Part shown: piece by piece, positions 23,756 to 33,725 of the stretch | Layout: each line of letters starts with the position of its first letter | How positions within the stretch are numbered: the stretch's first letter is position 1 | NCBI GenBank assembly: GCA_022495995.1 | Contig: JAFEMH010000747.1 | Span: 248,001 to 312,000 of the forward strand | Source of the DNA: Adenophora triphylla var. japonica | Taxonomy: Eukaryota > Streptophyta > Magnoliopsida > Asterales > Campanulaceae | Reading direction: 5' to 3' | Length of the DNA: 64,000 bases | The notes under the pieces: model-generated | What the model was told of the DNA's origin: nothing | What the model saw: only the letters and a program-made list of their open reading frames with translations | Databases searched by the model: none | Made by a program: the position numbers and the translations under genes

Positions 23756-24030
23756 CTCCCTTCGTCCCTCGTAAGATTTCACTTTTGCCATTTTGAACCT
23801 CCCATATAAGATTTCACTTTCCTAAATTGATAAAGAATCTTTACTATACATCCCACTCATTATCTCTCCTACTTTACTTTTATACTCACAACACCAATCA
23901 ACTTACTATTCCCTACCCCACCTTCTCTCTCCTACCTCACTTTTCATACTCACAACACTTATACCACTTACACATTTTCTTAATTCCCGTGCTAAACCCA
24001 TTTGTGAAATCTTATATGGGACGGAGGGAG
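23756..24030. mobile_element. Stowaway-like MITE in methyltransferase intron
   Basis: This 275-bp element is flanked by TA at 23754-23755 and 24031-24032. Its terminal inverted repeats CTCCCTTCGTCCC and GGGACGGAGGGAG are the Stowaway (Tc1/mariner) signature. The inverted repeats extend inward through AAGATTTCAC/GTGAAATCTT. Confidence 0.9.
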
Positions 24031-24316
24031 TAGTATGAGAAAAGAAAAAGGAAGCTTTGCAATCTGTACTCCGTAATTGATTTCTTAGCATTTTGCAATA
24101 GATTGTGTACTAGAGAACCATGGTGATAAGGAGTGCCCTGATTCCTTCTGAGAAATTATTCATGTTCAGTGATTGGTCTATGTCCTTCAATTTTTATTTA
24201 TTATTGAACTATTTCCCCTGTACTCAAAAACTCCATTTTCTTTCATATTTCAGATTGCAGAAATCAACCGTATATTATGAAGTTGTGGTGTATTTGTTGG
24301 GTCTACTTTTCTTCGA

Positions 24317-25257
24317 GTTAGTTCGTCCACTCCTGCAATATTAAAGCCTTTTATTAGATAGGTAATACTTGGCTTACTCTATATGTATAGTTTTCCTTAT
24401 ACTACCTCCATCAAAACAAAGAGTCATACTTGCAACTTCTGTTCGTCCCGAAAAGAGTACATTTCTGAAACATAAATTAACTGCAATTTCATGTTGTTAC
24501 TCTGTAGAAAAGTTACATTCTTAAAAACTTGACTTGTCAAACACAACTCTTTTTCTTGGACAGAGGAAATTATGACACTAGTTTGTTACATATCTCGTTG
24601 CTCTATGTTGCAGAGAACTGGAAGAAGCTATTTAACAGAGGAGGAGATTGGTGATTTGTGCAAATCATGTGGCCTTACAAATTACACCAGCAAAATTCAG
24701 CAATCCTTCATAATGTTTTCTGCCCAGAAGCCTTGAGCCTTTTTTGGTATCTTGGATGATTTGATACAATCCCTGTGTATTGAGGTTAGTTCGTCCACTC
24801 CTGCCATATTAAAGCCTTTTATTAGATAGGTAATACTTGGCTTACTCTATATGTATAGTTTTCCTTATACTACCTCCATCAAAACAAAGAGTCATACTTG
24901 CAACTTCTGTTTGTCCCGAAAAGAGTACATTTCTGAAACATAAATTAGTTTAACTGCAATTTCATGTTGTTACACTGTAGTAAAGTTACATTCTTAAAAA
25001 CTTGACTTGTCAAACACAACTCTTTTTCTTGGACAGAGGAAATTATGACACTAGTTTGTTACATATCTCGTTGCTCTATGTTGCAGAGAACTGGAGGAAG
25101 CTATTTAACAGAGGAGGAGATTGGTGATTTGTGCAAATCATGTGGCCTTACAAATTACACCAGCAAAATTCAGCAATCCTTCATAATGTTTTCTGCCCAG
25201 AAGTCTTGAGCCTTTTTTGGTATCTTGGATGATTTGATACAATCCCTGTGTATTGAG
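24317..25257 (+). repeat. 470-bp tandem duplication with last exon
   Basis: Copy 1 is 24317-24784 and copy 2 is 24785-25257. Each carries the end of the penultimate exon, an intron with a MITE remnant, the final methyltransferase exon and its 3' flank. Differences are few. The stop codon context changes from QKP to QKS in copy 2. The junction falls at GTTAGT, which occurs at both ends. Confidence 0.93.
24402..24567. mobile_element. Degraded Stowaway-like MITE (also at 24870-25038)
   Basis: Imperfect ends CTACCTCCATCAAAACAAAG and CTCTTTTTCTTGGACAGAGG are inverted relative to each other and resemble the CTCCCTCCGTCC family. It was copied along with the surrounding tandem duplication. Confidence 0.55.
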
Positions 25258-26345
25258 GTTAGTCGTAAAAATCCATTGTGGGTAAATGTACATTCTCTTA
25301 AATTGTACATAATGATTATGTAATATTTTTTTACGCTATTGTTCCTTATCCTTTAGATGTCAGTAATAATAACAAAGTCAAGTTACTAAGATTCTTGTGA
25401 ACTTTCATTGAATGAGTATTACTCTAGAATGTAGATTTGTGGCTAAAATTGCTATATTCAATGCTTTGTAGCTACGTGTTCAATTATAAGTTTTGATGGT
25501 AGAAAAGTGAGGGGCAGGGGGAGGAACACATGATTAGGTGCTTAAAATTTTTAATTTGGGGTAGGGGGGGTGTAGATAGAGATAGGTCAGTGGCATGTGG
25601 AGGAGGGTAAAAGCCAATACAAGATTGGGTTTAGAACAGAACAAAGTGGTCTGGAGTTTCGGACACATTAGGTACTTAGCAGAAAGTGATCCCCCCTCGT
25701 GCGGCTCACACGCTGATCCCATTCTGTTTGTTCTCTCTTTTCTTTCCACTTTTTCCCTTTCCTCTTTCTTTGACCTTTGACGGCCACCTACTACTAATTA
25801 ATCTCACTCTCTCTCTAACACACCCACAGATTTTTTTAAACACAAACAGTAGCTTTTAGTAACAAAACAGAGGAAATTAAAAAACTATTGCTGAAGTATT
25901 GAACTCAATGAGTAATGCCTGTTATAGGGTCATAATTCTAGAAGTGAACTCATATGATACATAGTTGACTGCTAGTAGTCTAACAGCTGAATTACTCCAT
26001 CATCTACCTATCTAAGCGGAACTACAATGGCCTCTTAATTTCGCACAATCACCACCATCCTCCACTCTCCACCTTGATATTTATATCAACCATCTTGAAC
26101 TACAGAATGCCGAAGTAAACTGACAGGATAAATCCAAGGTCTTGCCAAACAGAAAAATATGTACAAATGTCAATATTATCAAATCTCAGCCAATCCAGCA
26201 GAAGTGAATGACAAATGGAAGCCAACAGCAAAAGACATCTCAATCAGCAATTAAAAGTTGTTAACCAAAAAGTTCGCTAAATGTATTTATACAAAAGAAG
26301 AGAACTTTAGTCTAGCTCAATCCTGCATCTCTACCTTCATATTTA
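25258..26345. other. Unassigned segment
   Basis: There is a G-rich patch near 25510-25570, pyrimidine-rich tracts near 25735-25815, and nothing that supports a gene. Confidence 0.5.
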
Positions 26346-26353
26346 CTCCTTTC

Positions 26354-27395
26354 CAGTGGCAGAATCCTGAATTTTTAGTGAGCGTGGGCTAAATTAACAT
26401 CACGAATTATCGTTTTTGATACGCAAAAACATCACAAATTATCGTTTTTGATACGCAAAAGTATTTTATAACTAGTAAATTAACAAAGGCTTATCGAAAA
26501 TCACATCTGAGTTAATTTTTGAGTCTTAAGGCTAGTTATATTTTTTTAAGAATATTTGATATTTCAAGTACCACTAAAATCTATTTGATCCTATAATCGC
26601 AAAATTGAATGCAAAAAGTAAGGAAAGTAAGTACTACCACATGACCAAAAACTTTTCAAAATTATTTTGGATCAAGACAATTTTTTATTTATTTTTAATT
26701 TGGTCATTGGATTTTGGACGGAAGGAGTACAACAAAGTATTCCTGAACTTTTTTTTTGAAAGTAATTGTAGTAACTTGAGAATGAAATTATGAAAATTTC
26801 AAACCCAAACTGCTACAAACTTATTGAAAATCAATGTAATTATTGATATCAACAAGATGAATCGGAGTTAAAAATTGAACTATCTTATGTTTTTGTTTGT
26901 GAAGAATCAACAATCAAAAAAAATCTTATCCCTTCTGTCCGAGTATAAAGTTCATATACTTTCGGTTTTTTTTCATCTCAGTTTAAGTTTAAGGTTCTTA
27001 ATTGTTTTAGTCATAAAGACGAAGTATGAATAGTGTTTTGGACAATCTTGTCCTCATAAAAATTCATATAATAATAATAAAAAATCGTTAATCTACTTTT
27101 CACCCATTTAGTTAATGAATATTGTTTTGGACAATGTCATCAACCCACTACAATTGTTGACCTATTTTACCTTAATTTTCTAAAAAGCGTGTAATGTCAA
27201 ACTAAGAACTTTAAAATTTGACGGAGAAAATATTATTAAAGCCTAAAAATTAAATAGAAATGGAGGAGATTAGTGTTGTTTGTCCTGATTTTTAATTCAT
27301 AAACCGAAACCCAAAACCTGAAAAAAAAAAAAAACTTTTTTGAAAATTGAGTGTGGGCCATGGCCCACTCTCGCCCTAACATAGCACCGCCAATG
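26354..27395. mobile_element. Non-autonomous hAT element, about 1.04 kb
   Basis: The left end CAGTGGCAGAATCCTG...GTGGGC is the inverted counterpart of the right end, read inward as CATTGGCGGTGCTATG...GTGGGC. Flanking 8-bp repeats CTCCTTTC (26346-26353) and CTCCTCTC (27396-27403) match at 7 of 8, as expected for an aged hAT target duplication. There is no transposase. A MITE-like segment lies inside at 26931-27230. Confidence 0.7.
26931..27230. mobile_element. Degraded Stowaway-like MITE nested in hAT
   Basis: CTTCTGTCCGAGTATAAAGTTC and, inverted at the right, TTCTCCGTCAAATTTTAAAGTTC resemble Stowaway ends. Target sites are not clear, so the boundaries are approximate. Confidence 0.45.
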
Positions 27396-27622
27396 CTCCT
27401 CTCCAATCCTACAAGAAACCGGAAACAACATATGCATTGGTGGTTTTGATTATGATAAGAATTGATTGTGTTTAGCAGTTGAATTGGGGGGGGGGGGGGT
27501 TCGTCTATCTGTAAATCTTTTGTAGTGATTATATGAAGAAATGCGAGTTGGGATAGGGGCATTACAGTCAAGCACCCAATTCTGCTGACTCCGTCTTAGA
27601 AACTTGGACGGGCGGACTAATA

Positions 27623-27868
27623 CAAGGGCAGAGCTCAAGCCATCCGTATGGGGGCAGCTGCCCCATTTGACTTGAGAAAACAACATTTTCTTAGTGTAAT
27701 TTTTGTAAATTATTATCAAGTTTAGGGGTTTTAGTTCAAAATGCCCCTATTTATGTCAAGAAAAAACTAGGAGTACAACATAAAATATTTTTGCCCCCTT
27801 TTAGTTGGTGCAATTTCATGAAAATAATTTTTTGCCCCCGATTCATAAAAATTCTAGCTACACTACTG
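27623..27868. mobile_element. 246-bp hAT MITE
   Basis: The ends CAAGGGCAGAGCTC and, inverted, CAGTAGTGTAGCTAG fit the CAGGGGCGGAGCTAG type of plant hAT. The 8-bp flanks GACTAATA (27615-27622) and GACTAATC (27869-27876) match at 7 of 8. The interior has the palindrome GGGGCAGCTGCCCC. Confidence 0.72.
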
Positions 27869-27876
27869 GACTAATC

Positions 27877-28746
27877 ACTCGAGATGTGAGAACTGATCCC
27901 CTGTATGGTAGCCTGGTAGGTGCAGCGAATCCGGGAGCTCTCACATACTTTGAAGGAAAACAGAACAGTTTTATTGAAAATAATTTTTAATCATTTAATG
28001 TTGCGAGTTTTGCAGCAATTGCTGCACCAAATCCACAGAAGGAGATCCATTCTCCTTTGAGTTGCTGTAGCTCATACTGACAGTCCCACAAATAGTTGTT
28101 TTATTTTTTTCTGGTTGGGGTTGAGGGGTTGGTATTTTTATAGTTTCTCCAACAAAATACCAATTGAGGAACATGGAAAAAGAGGAATATTTGGTCAGTC
28201 CAAGAAAGCCTTTTTTACTTAAGCTTTGAACAAATAAAATACATATGTGAATGACTCAGGTCATCGGATCCCTTGCACGTGAGCTTCCTTACGTTTAATG
28301 ACCCATTTACCATTCTTTTCTTTGGGAGCCTCTCCTTCACATGGAGTTGGTTACTAATTTTTTTATTTATTTCCTTTGGCTCTAAATTTTGATCTTTTGA
28401 TCTATTTTTGTACACTTGTTATAAGTATAGTCTTGAGTGCAGAGTTCTACTCAAGATACAGTTTGACTCCACTATTTTGATTGTATTATGAAGCGAGTTA
28501 AGTGAACTTTGCTAATTATTTGATTTTGGTCACTTGATTATTGTTGTGCACATTCTGTCGTGGCTATTTCATTTCTAGCATGATTCTCTTGTGCAAGGTC
28601 AAAGTGAATGAGCTTTTTCTACTTGAAGTGAGCTATACGTACTCAGTCAGAGAAGAAAAAGATAAATATTCTGTAAAGGTTTCTAGACAACAATGTGCTC
28701 TCTTTGGCCAACCAATAAATTACTGTGTGAACTGTGAAGTAATATG
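27877..28746. other. Unassigned segment
   Basis: No gene or repeat recognised. This is the native flank of the hAT insertion at 28755. Confidence 0.5.
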
Positions 28747-28969
28747 CTTCAGACTAGACATGGGCATCCGGTTCCCGGTTCCGGTTCCGGTTCCGAACCG
28801 CCGGTTCCGGTTCCGGGGTAGGGAGGAACCGGGACGGAACCGCCTAAATCCGGTTCCCGGTTCCGGTTCCTTGATGCCGGTTCCGGTTCCGGTTCCACGG
28901 TTTCCCGGTTCCTTTTTTGGCCTTTTTTTCTTTTTTGGCTTTTTTTTTTTTTTTGAAAACTGTCCAGGT

Positions 28970-29002
28970 GGGCGACCGCCCAAGAGAGGTGGGCGACTGC
29001 CC
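28970..29002 (-). other. Paired GGGCGACYGCCC hairpins, hAT A
   Basis: GGGCGACCGCCC (28970-28981) and GGGCGACTGCCC (28991-29002) lie about 215 bases inside the transposase-3' end, next to a T/A homopolymer. The same pair with the same neighbouring homopolymer is at 39009-39052 in hAT B. Confidence 0.75.
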
Positions 29003-29200
29003 ATATCCAAATTCAAGCAATGTTTAACTCTCTGCACACATGGAACTTTTTCTCATAATAAACTGTATACCTCGTTTAATAGGAATAATTGAATCTTGTA
29101 AAGCAGATAGACCATCTTGCACACATAAATTTAAAATATGACAAAAACATCTAATATGAAAAAATTTTCCACCTAATACCGGTTTACAAATACCAATTAG

Positions 29201-30302
29201 TTACGGTAAACTTGCAGTATTAGAGCTAGCATTATCAAAAGACATTGAAAAAATTTTAGTAACTAAATTATATTCTTGTAAAATACTTTGTAGTTTAAGT
29301 GCAATATTGTGTGCGGTATGCTCATCATCAAAATCTCTATATGCAATCAATCTCTTTTGAATGGTCCAAGAATTGTCAATCCAATGACAAGTTACTCCCA
29401 TATAAAAATGTTCACAACGGTTATCACTCCATATATCCGAACAAATAGAAACTTGTTGAGATAAATTAGCAAATGTTTGTATTAAACCATATTTATATTC
29501 CCGACTATTTTTGCAATATCACGTGTGAGAGTTCTACGTGGTATTCTTTTTGACGCGGGGTTAAGAGAGAGTTTAGCAAAATCTTCATAGAATTCATCAT
29601 CGGCAAAACTAAAGGAAAGACATTTAACACAAACAAATTTTGCCATACCTCTTCTATGGTTTTGTTCACTATAATGAAATGTAGTGGAAGAAGAAGACGT
29701 ACCTACAGCGCCCATCGAAGAAGTCGAAACTCCTTGGAGTTGTGTTTGAGTTGGATCTATGCCAAATTCGGTAGGATGATGAACTCGAACATGCTTGGTA
29801 TAAGTGCCGTATCCATTGCCATCCTTCCAAGTATAAACATTTTCACAATAGTTACATATCACTTTCCAAACCTCCTCACCATGTTTGTCCACTCCGATCT
29901 CCTTCCTAAAGTGACGAATAAAAATTGAGGACTTCGGTTCACGAATTTTAGGAGAAGGCGGTTGACCTTGTCGACCGCCTCCACGAAGACCGCGACCCCT
30001 TCCTCTTGGTGCAAGTGGTGGTAGGTTATGTGCATCACTTTCTTCAGCACTTGGAGTTCCTACATATTGTGGTTCTTGTGACATGAAAGGCGGTATTGGA
30101 AATTGTTGGTCTCCAACTTGAACCTCCTCCTCATCTTCTAAATTTTCCCATTCATTTCTCCCCGCCATTCCCCCATCATAAAAGGGAATATCATTTGGAA
30201 TTGGTGGTGGTGGTGGTGGTGGTAGTCGAGAAGATGAAGAAGGTTGGTTGTTTTTGCTCTTGCTACCCGTTTTTTTGTTAAGTTTCTAAGGAAAGAAGAC
30301 AT
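29201..30302 (-). pseudogene. hAT transposase N-terminal part, truncated
   Basis: It reads from the ATG at 30302 (MSSFLRNL), a frameshift near 30270, then a long frame 30168-29482 with a Gly/Arg-rich segment and a BED-type zinc finger (C-x2-C then H-x4-H; CNYCENVYTWKDGNG around 29850). A shifted frame at 29401-29201 carries the start of the catalytic core (GVTCHWIDNSWTIQKRLIAY, then SMSFDNASSNTASLP). The element end follows soon after, with the rest of the core and the hAT dimerisation domain deleted. It cannot make active transposase, but the BED finger could in principle bind subterminal repeats if expressed. Confidence 0.85.
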
Positions 30303-30941
30303 GATGGTGTATTGGTGATTTGGTGTGTATGATGAGTGATGAGTGATGATGACTATGAAAATGGATGAAAATATGGAAAATGAGGATGGAATTATGGATT
30401 ATGGAATATGAATGTTGGTGAGTGATTTGAGGCTTTGATCTTGAGACTTGAGAGTTAAGAACTTAAGAGAGAGTTAAGAGAGAGTAAAGATTAAGAGAGA
30501 GTTAAGAGAGTTTTGTGAAAATAAAATGGTGGAGGTGAATTTGTATTTATAGGTGAAAGGTAAGGATTGTTTTATTTTTTTATTTATTTTTAATTACTGA
30601 AAATTGTCTAAAAAGTCAAAAAAAACGGGCAAATTTGACTGAAAAGGTGAAAAAAAACGGGCAAATTTTTGAATTTTTTTGAATTTTCTGAAAAAACCGC
30701 CGGTTCCCCGGTTCCGAACCGCCGGTTCCCCGGTTCCGGTTCTCCGGTTCCGGTTCCGGTTCCAAAACCGGCGGTTCCACGGTTTTCAAAAAGTACGAAC
30801 CGAGATTGAACCGGGAACCGGCCGGTTCCGGTTCTAGCCGGTTCCGGTTCTCGCCGGTTCCGGTTCTGCCGGTTCCGGTTCCGGTTCGGTTCTCCGGTTC
30901 CGCCCGGTTTCGGTTTCGGTTTGCCCATGTCTACTTCAGAC

Positions 30942-31379
30942 CTGTAGTTAAAGATTTATTGTTTTCATTTTCATCCTCTTTACTTTTTTTCTTTTTCTAT
31001 TTTCTCTGAATAGCTTATGGCTGACTGTAATTCAAACATCCATATATATCATATATATCATAGAGTATATAATAGATGTGCAGAGAGAAAATTATGACAT
31101 GAGAAGGATAATAATTTAGAAGATGCCATATTGGGTATATAGACCTTGACCCTTGGGAACATAAGCCTATTCCAGTTTTTAAGTAAACATAGGTAGGGAG
31201 TAGTAACTAGTTCAAAATTAACCAAAGATCTTACAAAACCAAAAAATAACAAAAATTCAGCCTAAATGAATTATGAGAGACCAAAAATCATAAAATTATT
31301 GAAACATTATCAATATCATGAGGGCTTCAAACTCCAAGATTAGCTCTTGAGAAAGGTAGGAGAGCCAATTGGAAGCCAT
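30942..31379. other. Unassigned segment
   Basis: Native flank of hAT A. I see no gene. Confidence 0.5.
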
Positions 31380-31381
31380 TA

Positions 31382-31654
31382 CTCCTCCCCCTCCCGTCCC
31401 ACCTGAGCTTGTAAAATAACCGTCAATGTATGGGAATTAAGAAAAATGTGAAAAGGTTGTTGTGTTGTGATTGTAGATAGTTGGGTAGGAGAGAGAATGT
31501 GGGGTATTAAATAGTTAGTGGATAATTGTTGTGAGTATGACATGTGGGCCCCACTGTTTATTAAATAATAAAAACTTGCCGAAAATGGATTTTACAAGTT
31601 CAAATGGGACATCTAATGGGGTAGTTTTTGCAAGCTCGGGGGGGACGGACGGAG
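31382..31654. mobile_element. Stowaway-like MITE
   Basis: This 273-bp element is flanked by TA (31380-31381 and 31655-31656). Its ends contain CTCCCGTCCCACCTGAGCTTG and, inverted, CTCCGTCCGTCCCCCCCGAG followed by CTTG. Confidence 0.85.
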
Positions 31655-31931
31655 TATAAGGTATGGCTTTCCTCAAAATTAGCAAAGGCAAAATTAATTA
31701 AGGGATTGTTTTGCCTAACTAGTGCTTAATGAGGTGTGTTTGTCTGTCAAATGTTTGAAACAGAACCACATTATTATTTAAGCACAGTTTTTCATCAGGG
31801 AGTAGTTGTTAAATGTTGTCATGTTTGCTTCCCTATAAACCGTGTTTTTTCTCATACCCGTCTTAGGTTTTGTCATTCTAATAAGTGATCATGCCACCAA
31901 AATACATTTTGCAGTTGTTGCAAAATAATAA

Positions 31932-32457
31932 CTACCGTCCCAAAATGATTTTCCTACTTTTTTTCGTTAGCGTGAACGTACTTTGAGCAATAAATTTAGG
32001 TTGATTTAATTATCTGAATGTACATATAAAAATTGTTATTGATAATATTTATAATGGTGTATCAATACAACAACAACAACATTAGCCCAGTGCTGCAAAG
32101 GCTCCCATCTACTGTGGGGTAAGGGGGTTGGTTGTACTCAACCTTGCCCCTGTGTTAAAGCATAGAGATACTGTTTCCGGTTGACCCATGATGAAAATTG
32201 CGTCAAAAATTATATTGACCGACCGTTGTTTCGTAACAAAGAAGCGCAGACAGTTTAGTGAGTCATTTTGCTTTATTCTATCATATTTCCAAGCCAAAAA
32301 ATAGTGAGTCTTTGGCTCCATCGAAAATGATGGAAAAATAATGGTGTATCGATAACAAGTTTTAAATTTTCATATAATTAAATTAACTAGAATTATTGGT
32401 CAAAGTACCTTCGCGTCAAAGATAAAAAAAGGTGGGAAGATCATTTCGGGACAAAGG
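31932..32457. mobile_element. Stowaway-like MITE split by a SINE-like insert
   Basis: The outer ends CTACCGTCCCAAAATGATTT and, inverted, CCTTTGTCCCGAAATGATCT are terminal inverted repeats. Removing the 287-bp insert with one target copy leaves a MITE of about 240 bp, the usual size. Confidence 0.75.
32068..32337 (+). mobile_element. SINE-like retroelement
   Basis: A 17-bp near-identical duplication, ATAATGGTGTATCAATA (32051-32067) and ATAATGGTGTATCGATA (32338-32354), flanks a 270-bp body. The body has a CAACAACAACAACATTAGCC start, a TGGGGTAAGGGGGTTGG block and a CTGTTTCCGGTTGACC block similar to plant Au-type SINEs as I remember them, and an A-rich right end. Long duplications are typical of L1-type target-primed insertion. 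The family name is tentative. Confidence 0.65.
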
Positions 32458-33480
32458 AAATAAATAACATTACATTCTTAGGAAGAACAGTTATGCTGTA
32501 TGGTTTTATCTTCCTAACTTTGTAGATTTTTGAACGAGGTAAAACAAAGTTAGATAATGCACTCGATAATCAGAAATTGGTTTGCTGCAATCATCCTTGT
32601 GAAATCCTGATGCAAAATGATTTACTTGCCTAACAAAATGTGACTTCCTTCAAGTCAGTTGACTTAGTCATGCTCTAAAAAGTTAAAGGCACCACCTTTC
32701 TAGTAATAACGACAATAGTTCATTTTCGTGTTCAGATGAAGCTATAATATATCAGTGTTTATTTCATTATTATTATTTTAATTAAATTTCGTTCAAAATA
32801 TTTAATTGGCTAGAAAATGGTTAAAGTGTATGGTCTTTCGTCATACTGGAGTTGAGCAATGACTATTATAGGTAGTAATACATGAGAAATTGATCTCAGT
32901 ATTTGAAACTTGTGAAGTTCGAATCAGACACTTTACATAAGCCTGAAGGAACTTGTTGAAAGTGGTCTGAAATGGTTGATACCTGTCTAGCCTCATTTTT
33001 GCATGAAAAACCCCCTCCCAATATCCCATGCAGAGTTGATAGAGTAAAAAAAAATATTGGATCATACCTACCCAGCTATTGGATCGTGTACGTGTTTCCT
33101 TCATCTCCAGCTGGTCCAAGACAACAGGCTAGCTATCTCCAACCAATTTCACCAATGGAGAGGAAAACGGGTAAGAAAAAGTTTTTTTTTTTTTCACCTC
33201 TTCTTTTTTTAATTAATCGCAGCTCCTTCAAGAAGTGGTAGTGGTATAAATTTAGGGTTAAGAGCTCTTAAGCCAAGGAGATGAGAGTAATAGTTTAAAA
33301 GGGAAGATGGCAATGGGAGACACGGGAACACCGCCCACGTTCTCCCTCATATCTTAATCCTTTTTTTCTTTTCTTTTCTTTTCTTTTTATTTATTACTCT
33401 CTCTCTCTTCAATTTCCATCGAGAATGCAACAGTTTTGAGACTCGAACTTAGCTCCACTGGTTGGTGACTGGTCTTTTGG
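32458..33480. other. Upstream region of PLATZ gene
   Basis: No coding gene is visible. It contains pyrimidine-rich tracts near 33360-33410. Confidence 0.5.
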
Positions 33481-33485
33481 CCTAC

Positions 33486-33517
33486 TCTCTCTCTCTATCT
33501 CTCTCTCTCTCTCTCTC
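33486..33517. repeat. CT microsatellite
   Basis: A (CT)n run with one interruption, about 100 bases upstream of the PLATZ TATA box. Confidence 0.85.
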
Positions 33518-33621
33518 ATAATGTACAAGTACATAGGTTATAAACCTTGCCATTGAAAAAATGTCCTTATATCAACCAAAGGAATAAATATATACCTACC
33601 CTATCCTCTCTTTTGACCATT

Positions 33622-33629
33622 TATAAATA
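33622..33629 (+). promoter_or_regulatory. TATA box of PLATZ gene
   Basis: TATAAATA lies 97 bases upstream of the start codon, leaving a leader of about 65-70 bases. Confidence 0.6.
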
Positions 33630-33725
33630 GTCATCTCCTACCCTAGCCATTCTCTCTGTGCCGTTACACCCTGCAATACTTTCCTAATATCTTTGCAAGA
33701 ACATCCGTGTAGGGTTTATCTGATC

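Larger units (their letters stand above)
22093..25209 (+). pseudogene. Chloroplast-type SAM-dependent methyltransferase relic
   Basis: Exon-sized blocks in order resemble the plant UbiE-like methyltransferase family (uncharacterised chloroplastic At1g78140/At2g41040 type, from memory). 22093-22200: a 36-residue Ser/Arg-rich transit-like start (MASLWKHPQF...) ending at a GT donor. 22995-23060: SYLYERGWRQIF. 23303-23522: EYFKPAEGGIL, a frameshifted SAM motif I region (CGSGLFSRKFAKSG), then RLPFTSGSIDSVHAGVALHC. 24254-24361: GGVFVGSTFL-like block. 24614-24736: the C-terminal exon (TEEEIGDLCKSCGLTNYTSK). Breaks are a TAG after MA near 23312, a deletion and frameshift near 23395, a TGA near 24276, and a TAG at the end of the 24254 exon. 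The last exon is repeated at 25087-25209. It is almost certainly non-functional. Confidence 0.78.
28755..30933 (-). mobile_element. hAT element A, internally deleted
   Basis: Terminal inverted repeats TAGACATGGGCATCCGG and TAGACATGGGCAAACCG bound a 2,179-bp element with a perfect 8-bp duplication CTTCAGAC at 28747-28754 and 30934-30941. Both ends carry dense GGTTCC/CCGGTTCC subterminal arrays (28770-28915 and 30695-30925). The transposase lies on the minus strand and lacks its C-terminal half. It is the same family as the element at 35818-39247. Confidence 0.93.

Noticed and set aside
28541..29092. 183-residue plus-strand frame
   Set aside because: It crosses the target duplication and end of hAT A and is made largely of the subterminal array.
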